Shown here piece after piece: positions 36,241 through 48,600 of a stretch of 64,000 nucleotides of DNA. Below the pieces are notes generated by a model. It was given only the letters and a program-made list of their open reading frames with translations. It did not search any database and was not told the origin of the DNA. Where the stretch lies: NCBI GenBank assembly GCA_024803745.1, contig JANJXV010000044.1, positions 330,001 through 394,000 of the forward strand. The letters run 5' to 3'. Position numbers and translations under genes: made by a program. Position 1 is the first letter of the stretch; every line of letters begins with the position of its first letter. This stretch comes from Megascapheus bottae. Lineage: Eukaryota > Chordata > Mammalia > Rodentia > Geomyidae.

Positions 36241-38460
36241 CCGTAACCTTAACGCCAACACTAAACCCAACCCTAACCCTAACCCTAACGCTTACCCTTA
36301 CCCTAACTGTAACCCTAACCCTAAACCTCACACTTACCCTTACCCTAACCCTAACCCTAACTTTTACCCTAACCCTAACCCTAACGTTTACCCTAAACCT
36401 AACCCTAACCCTAACCAAACCCCTAACCATAACCCTTACCCTAACCCTAACCCTAACCCTAACCCTTACCCTTACCCTAAACCTAACCCTACATCTAACC
36501 CAAACCCTTAACCTAACCCTAACCCTAACCCTAACACTAACCCTAAACTTAACCCTAACTCTAACCCTTAGCCTTACCCTAACCCTAACCCTACCCCTAA
36601 CCCTTATCCTAACCCTAACTCTAACCCTTAGACTTACCCTAACCTTAACCCTAACCCTAAACCTAACCCTAACCCTTACCCTTACACTAACCCTAACCTT
36701 AATGCTAACCCTAACCCTAACCCGAAACCTAATCCTTACCCTAACCCTAACCTTAACCCTAACTCTAACCCTAACCCATACCCTAACTCTAAGCCTAATC
36801 CTTACCCTAATCCAAACCCTAACCCTAACCCAAACCCTAACACTTTCCCTAAACGTAAACCTAACACTAACCCTAACCCTCATCCTTACCCTTAGTCTAA
36901 CCCTAACCCTAAACCTAACCCTAACCCTAACCCTAAACCTAACCCTCACCCTTACCCTTACTCTAACCCTCACCCTTACCCTAACCCTAACCCTAAGCCT
37001 AACCCTAACCGCTAATCCTAACCCTAACCCTAAACCTATCCCTAACCCTAACCCTAACCCTAACCCTTACCCCTAACCAAACTCTAACCCTAACTCTAAC
37101 CCTAACCATAACCCTAACCCTAACTCTTACCCTCACCCTAACCCTAACGCTAAACCTAAACCCAATCCTAAACTCAACCCTATCCCTAACCCTAACCCTA
37201 ACGTTAAACCCAAACCTAACCCAAACCCTAACCCTTACCCTAACCCTAAACGTAACACTAACCCTAACCCTAACTCTTACCCTTACCCTAACCCTAACCC
37301 TAACCTTAATGCTACCCCTCACCCTAACCCTAACCCTAACACTTACCCTATACCTACTCCTAATCCTAACCCTAACCCTAACCCTTACCCTAACACTAAA
37401 CCTAACACTAACACTAACAATTACCCTTTCCCTAACCCTAAACCTAACCCTAACCCTAACCTTAACCCCTAACCCTAACCCTAACAGTAACCCTAAATCT
37501 AACCCTTACCCTTACCCTAACCGTAACCCTAACCTTAATGCTAACCCTAACCCTAACACGAAACCTAATCCTTACCCTAACCCTAAACCTAAACCAAACG
37601 CTAAATCTAACCCTTACCCTAACCCTAACTCTAAACTTAATGCTAACCTGAACCCTAACCCTAACCATAACCCTTACCCTTTCCCTAACCCTAATGCCTA
37701 CCCTAACCCTAACCATAACCTGAACCATAACCCTTTCCCTAACCCTAATCTTAACCCTAAACCTAACCCTAACCCTAACCCTCACCCTTACCGTTATTCT
37801 AACCCTAACCATAATCCTAACCCTAACCCTCACCCTTACCGTTATTCTAACCCTAACCATAATCCTAACCCTAACCCTAACCCTAACCCTAACCTTAAAC
37901 CGAAACCTAACCCAAACCCTAACCCTTACAATATCCCTAAACGTAACACTAACCCTAACCCTAACCCTTACCCTTACCCTAACCCTAACCCTGACCTTAA
38001 TGCTACCCCTCAGCCTAACCCTAAACCTAATCCTTACCCTAACCCTACCCTAATCCTAACCCTAACCCTAACCCTAACCCTTACTCTAACCCTAACCCTA
38101 ACACTAACCCTAGCACTTACCCTATCCCTAACCCTAAACCTAACCCTAAACTTAACACTAACCCTAACCCTAACCCTTGCCCTTACCCTAACCCTAACCC
38201 TAACCTTAATGCTACCCCTCACCCTAACCCTAAACCTAATCCTTACCCTAACCCTACCCCTAATCCTAACCCTAACCCTAACCCTAACCCTTACTCTAAC
38301 CCTAACCCTAACACTAACCCTAACACTTACCCTTTCCCTAACCCTAAACCTAACCCTAAAGCTAACCCTATCCCTAACCTTAACCCTAACCCTCACCCTA
38401 AACCTAACCCTTACCCTTACCTTTACCCTATACCTAACCCTAACCCTAACCCTTAACCCT
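36241..38460. repeat. 10.19-kb spaced duplication, copy 1
   Basis: Anchors AACGCCAACACTAAACCC (36,251 with 46,434), GCTACCCCTCACCC (37,311 with 47,500), AACACGAAACC (about 37,560 with 47,767), CTAATGCCTACCC (37,691 with 47,904) and TGCTACCCCTC (38,001 with 48,166 and 38,210 with 48,376) hold their order. The offset moves from 10,183 to 10,213 and then 10,166 bp. A two-fold local repeat at about 37,790-37,860, containing TTACCGTTATTC, appears only once in the partner and accounts for part of the shift. Confidence 0.9.
38001..38225. repeat. Local repeat of about 209 bp with TGCTACCCCTC
   Basis: The TTAATGCTACCCCTCACCC phrase at 38,001 recurs at 38,210 with similar downstream sequence. The same doublet exists at 48,166 and 48,376 (210 bp). 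Single relatives occur near 37,310, 39,750, 41,186, 44,030 and 47,500, so this phrase is a frequent start of copied blocks. Confidence 0.8.
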
Positions 38461-41019
38461 AACCCTAACCCTAACCCCAAATCTAACCCTTACCCTTACC
38501 CTAACCCTAACCCTAACCCTTATCCTAACTCTAACCCTAACCCTAACCCTAACCCTTACCCTAACCCTAACCCTAAACCTAATCCTAACGCTAATCCTAA
38601 CCCTAACCCTTACTCTAACCCTAACCCTAACCCTAACCCTTACCCTAACCCTAACCCTTAACCTAATCCTAACGCTAATCCTAACCCTAACCCTTACTCT
38701 AACCCTTACTCTAACCCTAACCCTAACCCTAACCCTTATCCTAACCCTAAGCCTAACCCTAACCCTAACCCTAACCTAACCATAACCCTAACCCTACCCT
38801 AACCCTAACCCTTTCCCTTACCCTAACTCTAACCTTAAACCCAACCCTAACCCTAACCCTAAACCTAACATTACCCTTACCCTAACCTAACCGTAACCTT
38901 AACGCCAACACTAAACCCAACCCTAACCCTAACCCTAACGCTTACCCTTACCCTAACCGTAACCCTAACCCTAAACCTCACACTTACTCTTACCCTAACC
39001 CTAACCCTAACTTTTACCCTAACCCTAACCCTAATGTATACCCTAAACCTAACCCTAACCCTAACCAAATCCCTAACCATAACCCTTACCCTAACCCCAA
39101 CCCTAACCATATCCGTACCCTTACCCTAAACCTAACCCTACATCTAACCCAAACCCTTAACCTAACCCTAACCCTAACACTAACCCTAAACCTAACCCTA
39201 AATCTAACCCTTAGCCTTACCCTAACCCTAACCCTAACCCTAACCCCTATCCTAACCCTAACTCTAACCCTTAGACTCACCCTAACCTTAACCCTAACCC
39301 TAAACCTAACCCAAACCCTTACCCTTACACTAACCCTTACCTTAATGCTAACCCTAACCCAAACCCGAAACCTAATCCTTACCCTAACCCTAACCTTAAC
39401 CCTAACTCTAACCCTAACCCATACCCTAACTCTAAGCCTAATCCTTACCCTAATCCAAACCCTAACCCTAACCCTAACCCTAACACTTTCCCAAACCCTA
39501 AACCTAACACTAACCCTAACCCTCACCCTTACCCTTAGTCTAACCCTAACCCTAAACCTAACCCTAACCCTAACCATAACCCTAACCCTCACCCATACCC
39601 TTACTCTAACCCTCACCCTTACCCTAACCCTAACCCTAACCCTAACCCTAACGTTTATCCTAAACCTAACCCTAACCCTAATCAAACCCCTAACCATAAC
39701 CCTTACCCTACACCTAATCCAAACCCTAACCCTAACCCTAACCCTAACCTTAATGCTACCCCTCACCCTAACCCTAACCCTTACCCTTACCCTAACCCTA
39801 ACCCTAAACCCAAACCTAACCCCAACACTAATCCTTACCCTAAGCCTAACCCTAACCCTAATCCTAACCCTAACCCTAACCCTAACCCTCATCCTAACCC
39901 TAACCCTTACCTTTACATTAAACCTAAACCTAACCCCAACCCTAACCCTAACACTAATCCTTACCCTAAGCCTAAACCTAACCCTAATCCTAACCCTAAC
40001 TCTAAATCTAAACTTAACCCTAACCCTAATCCTAACCCTTACCCTTACCCTAACCCTAAACCTAACCCTTACCCTAACTCTAACCCTAACCCTAACCCTA
40101 ACCATTACCCTAACCCTAACCCTAACCTTAACCCTAACCTTAATGCTAACCCTAATCCTAACCCTAACCCTAACCCTTACCCTAACCCTAAACTTTACCC
40201 TAACCCTAACCCTAACCCCAACCCTTACCCTTACCCTTACCCTAACCCTAACCCTAACCCTTATCCTAACTCTTACCCTAACCCTAACCCTAACCCTAAT
40301 CCTTACCCTAACCCTAACCCTAAACCTAATCCTAACGCTAATCCTAACCCTAACCCTTACTCTAACCCTAACCCTAACCCTAACCCTTAACCTAACCCTA
40401 ACCCTATCACTAACTCTTACCCTTACGCTAACCTTACCACTAACCCTAACCCTAAATTTTATGCTAACCCTAACCCTAAACCTAACCCTAACCCTTTCGC
40501 TTACCCTAACTCTAACCTTAATCCCAACCCTAACCCTAACCCTAAACCTAACCTTACCCTTACCCTAACCTAACCATAACCTTAACGCCAACACTAAACC
40601 CAACCCTAACACTAACCCTAACGCTTACCCTTACCCTAACCGTAACCCTAACCCTAAACCTCACACTTACTCTTACCCTAACCCTAACCCTAACGTTTAC
40701 CCTAACCCTAACCCTAACGTATACCCTAAACCTAACCCTAACCCTAACCACACCCCTAACCATAACCCTTACCCTAACCCTAACCCTAACCCTTACCCTT
40801 ACCCTAAACCTAACCCTATATCTAACCCAAACCCTTAACCTAACCCTAACCCTAACCCTAACACTAACCCTAACCCTAACCCTAAATCTAAACCTTAGCC
40901 TTACCCTAACCCTAACCCTACCCCTAACCCCTATCCTAACCCTAACTCTAACTCTTAGACTTACCCTAACCTTAACCCTAACCCTAAACCTAACCCTAAC
41001 CCTTACCCTTACCCTAACC
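38461..41019. repeat. Mosaic of extra copies of the 36.2-kb unit
   Basis: AACGCCAACACTAAACCC at 38,901 and 40,584 starts two further copies of the 36,251 unit (spacings 2,650 and 1,683 bp). The part at 38,890-39,650 follows 36,240-37,000 closely. The part at 39,750-40,560 follows 45.6-46.4 kb, with TTAATGCTAACCC at 40,141 matching 46,009 and 35,838. The region is thus stitched from pieces also present on both sides. Confidence 0.82.
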
Positions 41020-44000
41020 CTACCCCTAATCCTAACCCTAACCCTAACCCTAACCCTTACTCTAACCCTAACCCTAACACTAACCCTAACACTTACGCTT
41101 TCCCTAACCCTAAACCTAACCCTAAACTTCACACTAAACCTTTCCCTAACCCTTACCCTTACCCTAACCCTAACCCTAACCTTAATGCTACCCCTCACCC
41201 TAACCCTAAACCTAATCCTTACCCTAACCCTACCCCTAATACTAACCCTAACCCTTACTCTAACCCTAACCCTAACACTAACCCTAACACTTACCCTTTC
41301 CCTAACCCTAAACCTAACCCTAAAGCTAACCCTAACCCTAACCTTAACCCTAACGCTCACCCTAACCCTAACCCTTACCCTTACCTTTACCCTATACCTA
41401 ACCCTAACCCTAACCCTAAGCCTAACCCTAACCCTAACCCTAAATCTAACCCTTAACCTTACCCTAACCCTAACCTTAACCTTAATGCTAACCCTAACCC
41501 TAACACAAAACCTAATCCTTACCCTAACCCTAAACCTAAACCTAACCCTAAATCTAACCCTTACATTTACCCTAATCCTAACCCTAAACTTAATGCTAAC
41601 CCGAACCCTAACCCTAACCCTAACCCTTACCCTTTCCCTAACCCTAATGCCTACCCTAACCCTAAACCTAACCAGAACCCTAACCCTTTCCATAACCCTA
41701 ATCTTAACCCTAAACCTAACCCTAACCCTAACATTCACCCTTACACTTACTCTAACTCTAACCGTCATCCTAATCCTAACCCTAACCCTAACCGTAACCC
41801 TTACCCTTAACCTAACCATAACCCTAACCCTAACCCTATCACTTATGCTATCCCTAAAACTAACTTTAATGCTAACCTTAAACCTAACCCTAAACCTAAC
41901 CCGACCTCTAAACCTAACCCTAACACTAAACCTAACCTTAACACTGACCCTTACTCTAATCCAAACCCTAACCCTAACCCTTACCCCTACCCTAAACCCA
42001 AACCTAACCTTAACCCTAACCCTAACCCTTACCCTTTCCCTAACCTAACCCTAACCCTAACCCTAACCCTTACCCTTACCCTAACCCTAACCCTAACCCT
42101 AACTCTAACCCCTAGCCCTAACCCTAACCATAACACTGACACTTACCCTTACCCTAACCTTAACCCTAACCCTAAACTTAACCCTAAGCCTAAACCTAAC
42201 CCTAACCCTTACAATTACCCTAACCCTATACCTAATCCTAACCCTAACAATGACCCTTACTCCTAACTCTAACCCTAACACTAACCATTAATATAACCCT
42301 TACCCTTACCCTAACTCTAACACTAAATTTAATGCTAACCCTAAACCTAATACTTACCCTAACCGTAACACTAACCCTAAATCTTACCCTTACTTTATCC
42401 TAACCCTAAACCTAAATTTAATGCTAACCCTATCCCTAAGCCTAACCCTAACACTTACCCTAACCCTAATCCTAATCCTTACCCTAACCCTAACCCTAAC
42501 CCTTTTCCTAACCCTAACCTTAACCCTAACCCTAAACCTAACCCTAACCCTCACCCTTACCCTTACTCTAACCCTAACCCTAACCCTAACTCTAACCCCT
42601 AACACTAACCCTAACCCTTATCTTACTCTATCCCTAACCCTAACCCTAACCCTAAAACTTACCCTAACCCTAAACCTAACCGTAAACCTAACCCTAACCA
42701 CTAACCCTAACCCTAACCCTAACCCTTACTTAACCCTAATCCTAACTCTAACCATTAGCCTTACCCTAAACCTAAGCCTAAACCTAACCCTTAACCTAAC
42801 CCTAACCCTAACCCTTACCTAACCCTAACCCTAACACTAACCCCTAACCCTCACCCATACTCTAACGCTCCCCCTCACACTAACCCTTATCCTAACCCTT
42901 ACCCTAATCCTAACCCTAACCCTAACCCTAACCCTAACCCTTACCCTTACCCTCACCCTAACCCTAACCCTAACCCCAACCCTAAACCTAACCCTAACCC
43001 TTACCCTTACCCTAACCCTAACCCTTAACCTAAGCCTAACATTAACCCTAATCCTAACCCTTAACCTAACCATAATCCTTACCCTAACCCTAAACCTAAA
43101 CCTAAACCTACACTTAACCCTAACCCTTACGCTTACCCTAACCATAACCCTATCCCTAAACCTAACCCTAACCCTAACCCTTACCCTTACCATAACCCTA
43201 ACCCCAAACCTAACCCTATCCCTAACCCTAACCCTAAACCGTACCCTAACCGTAAACCTAATGCTTACTTTTACCCTAACCATAACCCCAAACCTAACCT
43301 TAACCCTAGCCCTAAACCTTACCCTTACCCTAAACCTAACCCGAAACCTAACCGTAACCCTAACCTTAACCCTAAACATAACACTAAACCTAAACCTAAC
43401 CCTTACCCTAACCCTAACCCTGAACCTAACCATAACCCTAACCCATACCCTAACGCTAACCCTAACCCTTACTCTAACCCTAACCCTAATTCTTACCCTA
43501 ACCCTCACCCTAACCCTAACCCTAACCTTTCCCTAACCCTAACCTTAAACCTAAACCTAACCCTAACCCTAACCCTAAACCTAACCCTCACCCTTACCCT
43601 CACTCTAACCCTAACCCTAAAACTAACCATAACCCGAACACCAACCCTAAGCCCTAACCCTAACCCTAACCCTTACCCTTATACTATCCCTAACCCTAAC
43701 ACTTACCCTAACCCTATACCTAACCCTAAACCTAACCCTAACCCTAACCCTAACTCTAACACTAACCCTTATCCTAACGATAACCCTAACCCTAACCCTA
43801 AACCTAACACTTACCCTTACCCTAACCCTAACCCTAACCCTTACCATAACCCTAACCCTAAGCCTAAAGCTAACCGCTAATCCTAACCCTAACCCAAAAC
43901 CTAAACCTTACCCTCACCCTAATCCTAACCCTAACCATAATCCCTAAACCTAACCCTTACCCTGACCCTAAACCTAATTCTAAACTTAACCCTAACCCTT

Positions 44001-45060
44001 ACCCTTACCCTAACCCTAACCCTAACCTTAATGCTACCCCTCACCCTAACCCTAGACCTAACCCTTACCCTAACTGTAACCCTAATCCTAATCCTAACCC
44101 TAACCCTAACCCTAACCCTTACCCTAACCCTAACCCTGAACCTAAACCTAACCCTAACCCATACCCTTACCCTAACCCTAAACCTAAACCTAACCCTAAC
44201 CCTAACCCTAACCATTACCCTAACCATAAACGTAACCCTAAACATAAACCTAACCCTAACTCTAACTTTTAACCTAACCCTAACCATAACACTAACCCTT
44301 ACCCTAAACCTAACCCTAAGGCTTACCCTAACCCTAACCCTAACCCCTAACCCCTAACCCTAACCATTACCCTAACCCTAACCCTAACCCTAACCCTTAC
44401 CCTAACCCTAACCCTACCTCTAAACCTAACCCTAACCCTAACCCTAAATCTTACACTAAACCTAACCCTAACCCTTAGCTTAACCCTAACCCTAACCCTA
44501 ACCTTAAACCTACCCCTAACCCTAACCCTTATCCTTACCCTAACCCTAACCCTAACCCTTACACTTAGCCAAACTTTAACCCTAAACCTAACCCTTACTC
44601 TTACCCTAACCCTAACGCTACCCTAACCCCTAACCCTAACCCTAAACCTAACGCTAACTCTAACACTTAGCCTTACCCTAAACCTAACCCTAACCCTAAC
44701 CCTTATCCTAACACTAACTCTAACCCTTAGACTTACACTAACCTTAACCCTAACCCTAACACTAACCCTAACCCTTACCCTAAACCTAACACTAACCCTA
44801 ACCCCTAACCGTAATCCTAACCCTAACGTTCACCCTAACCCTAATCCTAACACTAACCTTTACCCTAACCCTAACCCAAACTCTAACGCTTAGCCTTACC
44901 TTAACCCTAACCCTAACCGTAACCCTTACCCTAAACCTAACCCTAACTCTTACCCTAACCCTAACCCTAACCCTAAACCTAACACCTAACCCTAACCCTA
45001 AACCTAACGCTCACACTAACCCTAAACCTAACCCTAAACCTTACCCTAACCCTTACCCTA
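41020..45060. repeat. 7.17-kb spaced duplication, copy 1
   Basis: Matches 48,210-51,870. Pairs are TGCTACCCCTC (41,186 with 48,376), CTTAATGCTAACCC (41,481 with 48,671), ATGCTAACCC (42,421 with 49,587), AATGCTTAC near 43,261 with 50,432, CCCCTAACCCCTAACCC (44,344 with 51,170) and GTAATCC (44,811 with 51,631). The offset is 7,190, then 7,166-7,171, then about 6,826 and 6,820 bp. About 345 bp present near 43.6-44.3 kb is therefore absent from the second copy. Confidence 0.9.
44060..44530. repeat. 988-bp spaced repeat, copy 1
   Basis: TAACTGTAACCCTAATCC at 44,071 and CCCCTAACCCCTAACCC at 44,344 recur at 45,059 and 45,332, both exactly 988 bp on. The shared stretch runs through a CCTCTAAACC phrase and a TAAATCTTACACTAAACC phrase to about 44,530, and then the copies part. 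Confidence 0.88.
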
Positions 45061-45520
45061 ACCGTAACCCTAATCCTAATCCTAACCCTAACCCTAACCC
45101 TAACCCTTACCCTAACCCTAACCCTGAACCTAAACCTAACACTAACCCATACCCTTACCCTAACCCTAAACCTAAACCTAACCCTAACCCTAACCCTAAG
45201 CATTACCCTAACCATAACCCTAACCCTAAACATAAACCTAACCCTAACTCTAACTTTTACCCTAACCCTAACCATAACACTAACACTTACCCTAAACCTA
45301 ACCCTAAGCATTACCCTAACCCTAACCCTAACCCCTAACCCCTAACCCTAACCATTACCCTAACCCTAAACCTAACCCTAACCCTAACCCTTCCCCTAAA
45401 CCTAACCCTACCTCTAAACCTAACCCTAACCCTAACCCTAAATCTTACACTAAACCTAACCCTAACCCTTAGCCTAACCGTAACCCTAACCCTAACCTTA
45501 AACCTACCCCTAACCCTAAC
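45050..45520. repeat. 988-bp spaced repeat, copy 2
   Basis: Partner of 44,060-44,530. After about 45,520 it switches into CCCCAAACCAAAGCC and the actag-bearing sub-repeat series typical of the 3.26-kb mosaic, which makes this a clear junction between two repeat families. Confidence 0.88.
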
Positions 45521-46424
45521 CCTTACTCTTACTCTAACTCTAACCCCAAACCAAAGCCTAAACCTAAACTGTACCCTTACCCTAACCCTAAATCTAACCC
45601 TAAACCTAACCCTAACCCTAACACTAACCCTAACCCTTACCCTTACCCTAACCCTAACCCTAACCCCAACCCTAACCCCAACACTAGTCCTTACCCTAAG
45701 CCTAACCCTAACCCTAATCCTAACTCTAACCTTAACCCTAACCCTAACCCTAATCCTAACCCTAACCCTAACCCTTACCTTTACATTAAACCTAAACCTA
45801 ACCCCAACCCTAACCCTAACACTAATCCTTACACTAAGCCTAACCCTAACCCTAATCCTAACCCTAACTCTAACCCTAAAATTAACCCTAACCCTAATCC
45901 TAACTCTTACCCTTACCCTAACCCTAAACCTAACCCTTACCCTAACTCTAACCCTAACCCTAACCCTAACCATTACCCTAACCCCAACCCTAACCTTAAC
46001 CCTAACCTTAATGCTAACCCTAATCCTAACCCTAACCCTAACCCTTACCCTAACCCTAAACTTTACCCTAACCCTAACCCTAACCCCAACCCTTACCCTT
46101 ACCCTTACCCTAACCGTAACCTTAACCCTTATCCTAACTCTAACCCTAACCCTAACCCTAACCCTTACCCTAACCCTAACCCTAAAACTAATCCTAACGC
46201 TAATCCTAACCCTAACACTTACTCTAACCCTAACCCTAACCCTTAACCTAACCCTAACCCTATCCCTAACTCTTACCCTTACGCTAACCTTACCACTAAC
46301 CCTAACCCTAAATTTTATGGTAACCCTAACCCTAACCCTAACCCTTTCCCTTACCCTAACTCTAACCTTAAACCCAACCCTAACCCTAACCCTAAACCTA
46401 ACCTTACCCTTACCCTAACCTAAC
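45521..46424. repeat. Junction block of the 3.26-kb mosaic type
   Basis: Contains CCAAACCAAAGCC near 45,547, ACTAGTCC at 45,683, ACTAATCC at 45,831 and TTAATGCTAACCC at 46,009. This is the order seen at 35.48-36.24 kb and in part at 39.75-40.56 kb. It links the 988-bp repeat to the next copy of the 36.2-kb unit. Confidence 0.8.
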
Positions 46425-48600
46425 CGTAACCTTAACGCCAACACTAAACCCAACCCTAACACTAACCCTAATGCTTACCCTTACCCTAACCGTAACCCTA
46501 ACCCTAAACCTCACACTTACTCTTACCCTAACCCTAACCCTAACTTTTACCCTAACCCTAACCCTAACGTATACCCTAAAAATAACCCTAACCCTAACCA
46601 AACCCCTAACCATAACCCTTACCCTAACCCTAACCCTAACCCTAACCCTTACCCTTACCCTAAACCTAACCCTACATCTAACCCAAACCCTTAACCTAAC
46701 CCTAACCCTAACCATAACACTAACCCTAAACCTAACCCTAAATCTAACCCTTAGCCTTACTCTAACCCTAACCCTACCCCTAAACCCTATCCTAACCCTA
46801 ACTCTAACCCTTAGACTTACCCTAACCTTAACCCTAAACCTAAACCTAACCCTAACCCTTACCCTTACACTAACCCTAACCTTAATGCTAACCCTAACCC
46901 TAACCCGAAACCTAATCCTTACCCTAACCCTAACCTTAACCCTAACGCTAACCCTAACCCATACCCTAACTCTAAGCCTAATCCTTACCCTAATCCAAAC
47001 CCTAACCCTAACCCTAACCCTAACACTTTCCCAAACCCTAACCCTAACACTAACCCAAACCCTCACCCTTACCCTTAGTCTAACCCTAACCCTAAACCTA
47101 ACCCTAACCCTCAGCATAACCCTAACCCTCACCCTTACCCTTACTCTAACCCTCACCCTTACCCTAACCCTAACCCTAAGCCTAACCCTAACCGCTAATC
47201 CTAACCCTAACCCTAAACCTAACGCTAAACCTATCCCTAACCCTAACCCTAACCCTTACCCCTAACCAAACTCTAACCGTAACTCTAACCCTAACCCTAA
47301 CCCTAACCCTAACTCTTACCCTCACCCTAACCCTAACGCTAAACCTAAGCCCAATCCTAACCTCAACCCTATCCCTAACCCTAACCCTAACCTTAAACCG
47401 AAACCTAACCCAAACCCTAACCCTTACCCTAACCCTAAACATAACACTAACCCTAACCCTAACACTTACCCTTACCCTAACCCTAACCCTAACCTTAATG
47501 CTACCCCTCACCCTATCCCTTAGCCTAACCCTTACCCTAAACCTACTCCTAATCCTAACCCTAACCCTAACCCTAACGTTTACCCTAACCCTAACCCTAA
47601 CACTAACCATAACAATTACCCTTTCCCTAACCCTAAACCTAACCCTAAACCTAACCCTAACCCTAACCTTAACCCCTAACCCTAACCCTAACCCTAACCC
47701 TAAATCTAACCCTTACCCTTACCCTAACCCTAACCCTAACCTTAATGCTAACCCTAACCCTAACACGAAACCTAATCCTTACCCTATCCCTAAACCTAAA
47801 CCAAACGCTAAATCTAACCCTTACCCTTACCCTAACCCTAACTCTAAACTTAATGCTAACCTGAACCCTAACCCTAACCATAACCCTTACCCTTTCCCTA
47901 ACCCTAATGCCTACCCTAACCCTAACCATAACCTGAACCCTATCCCTTTCACTAACCCTAATCTTAACCCTAAACCTAACCCTAACCCTAACCCTCACCC
48001 TTACCGTTACTCTAACCCTAACCATATTCCTAACCCTAACCCTAACCCTAACCCTAACCTTAAACCGAAACCTAACCCAAACCCTAACCCTTACACTATC
48101 CCTAAACGTAACACTAACCCTAACCCTAATCCTTACCCGTACCCTAACCCTAACCCTAACCTTAATGCTACCCCTCACCGTAACCCTAAACCTAATCCTT
48201 ACCCTAACCCTACCCCTAATCCTAACCCTAACCCTAACCCTAACCCTTACTCTAACCCTAACCCTAACACTAACCCTAACACTTACCCTTTCCCTAACCC
48301 TAAACCTAACCCTAAACTTCACACTAAACCTTTCCCTAACCCTTACCCTTACCCTAACCCTAACCCTAACCTTAATGCTACCCCTCACCCTAACCCTAAA
48401 CCTAATCCTTACCCTAACCCTACCCCTAATACTAACCCTAACCCTAACCTAACCCTTACTCTAACCCTAACCCTAACACTTACCCTTTCCCTAACCCTAA
48501 ACCTAACCCTAAAGTTAACCCTAACCCTAACCTTAACCCTAAAGCTCACCCTAACCCTAACCCTTACCCTTACCTTTACCCTATACCTAACCCTAACCCT
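46425..48600. repeat. 10.19-kb spaced duplication, copy 2
   Basis: Right-hand partner of 36,241-38,460. It ends in the same CTTTACCCTATACC step near 48,580 as copy 1 near 38,425. Its last part (from about 48,210) also belongs to the 7.17-kb duplication, so the two duplications overlap at this point and share the TGCTACCCCTC doublet. Confidence 0.88.

Noticed and set aside
37309..38661. Open frames of 60 to 494 codons on both strands across the whole window as protein genes
   Set aside because: All are two-residue strings (Val-Arg, Leu-Gly, Leu-Thr, Pro-Asn) set directly by the hexamer. They overlap on both strands, start at chance ATG variants, and show no domain, ribosome-site or splice context.
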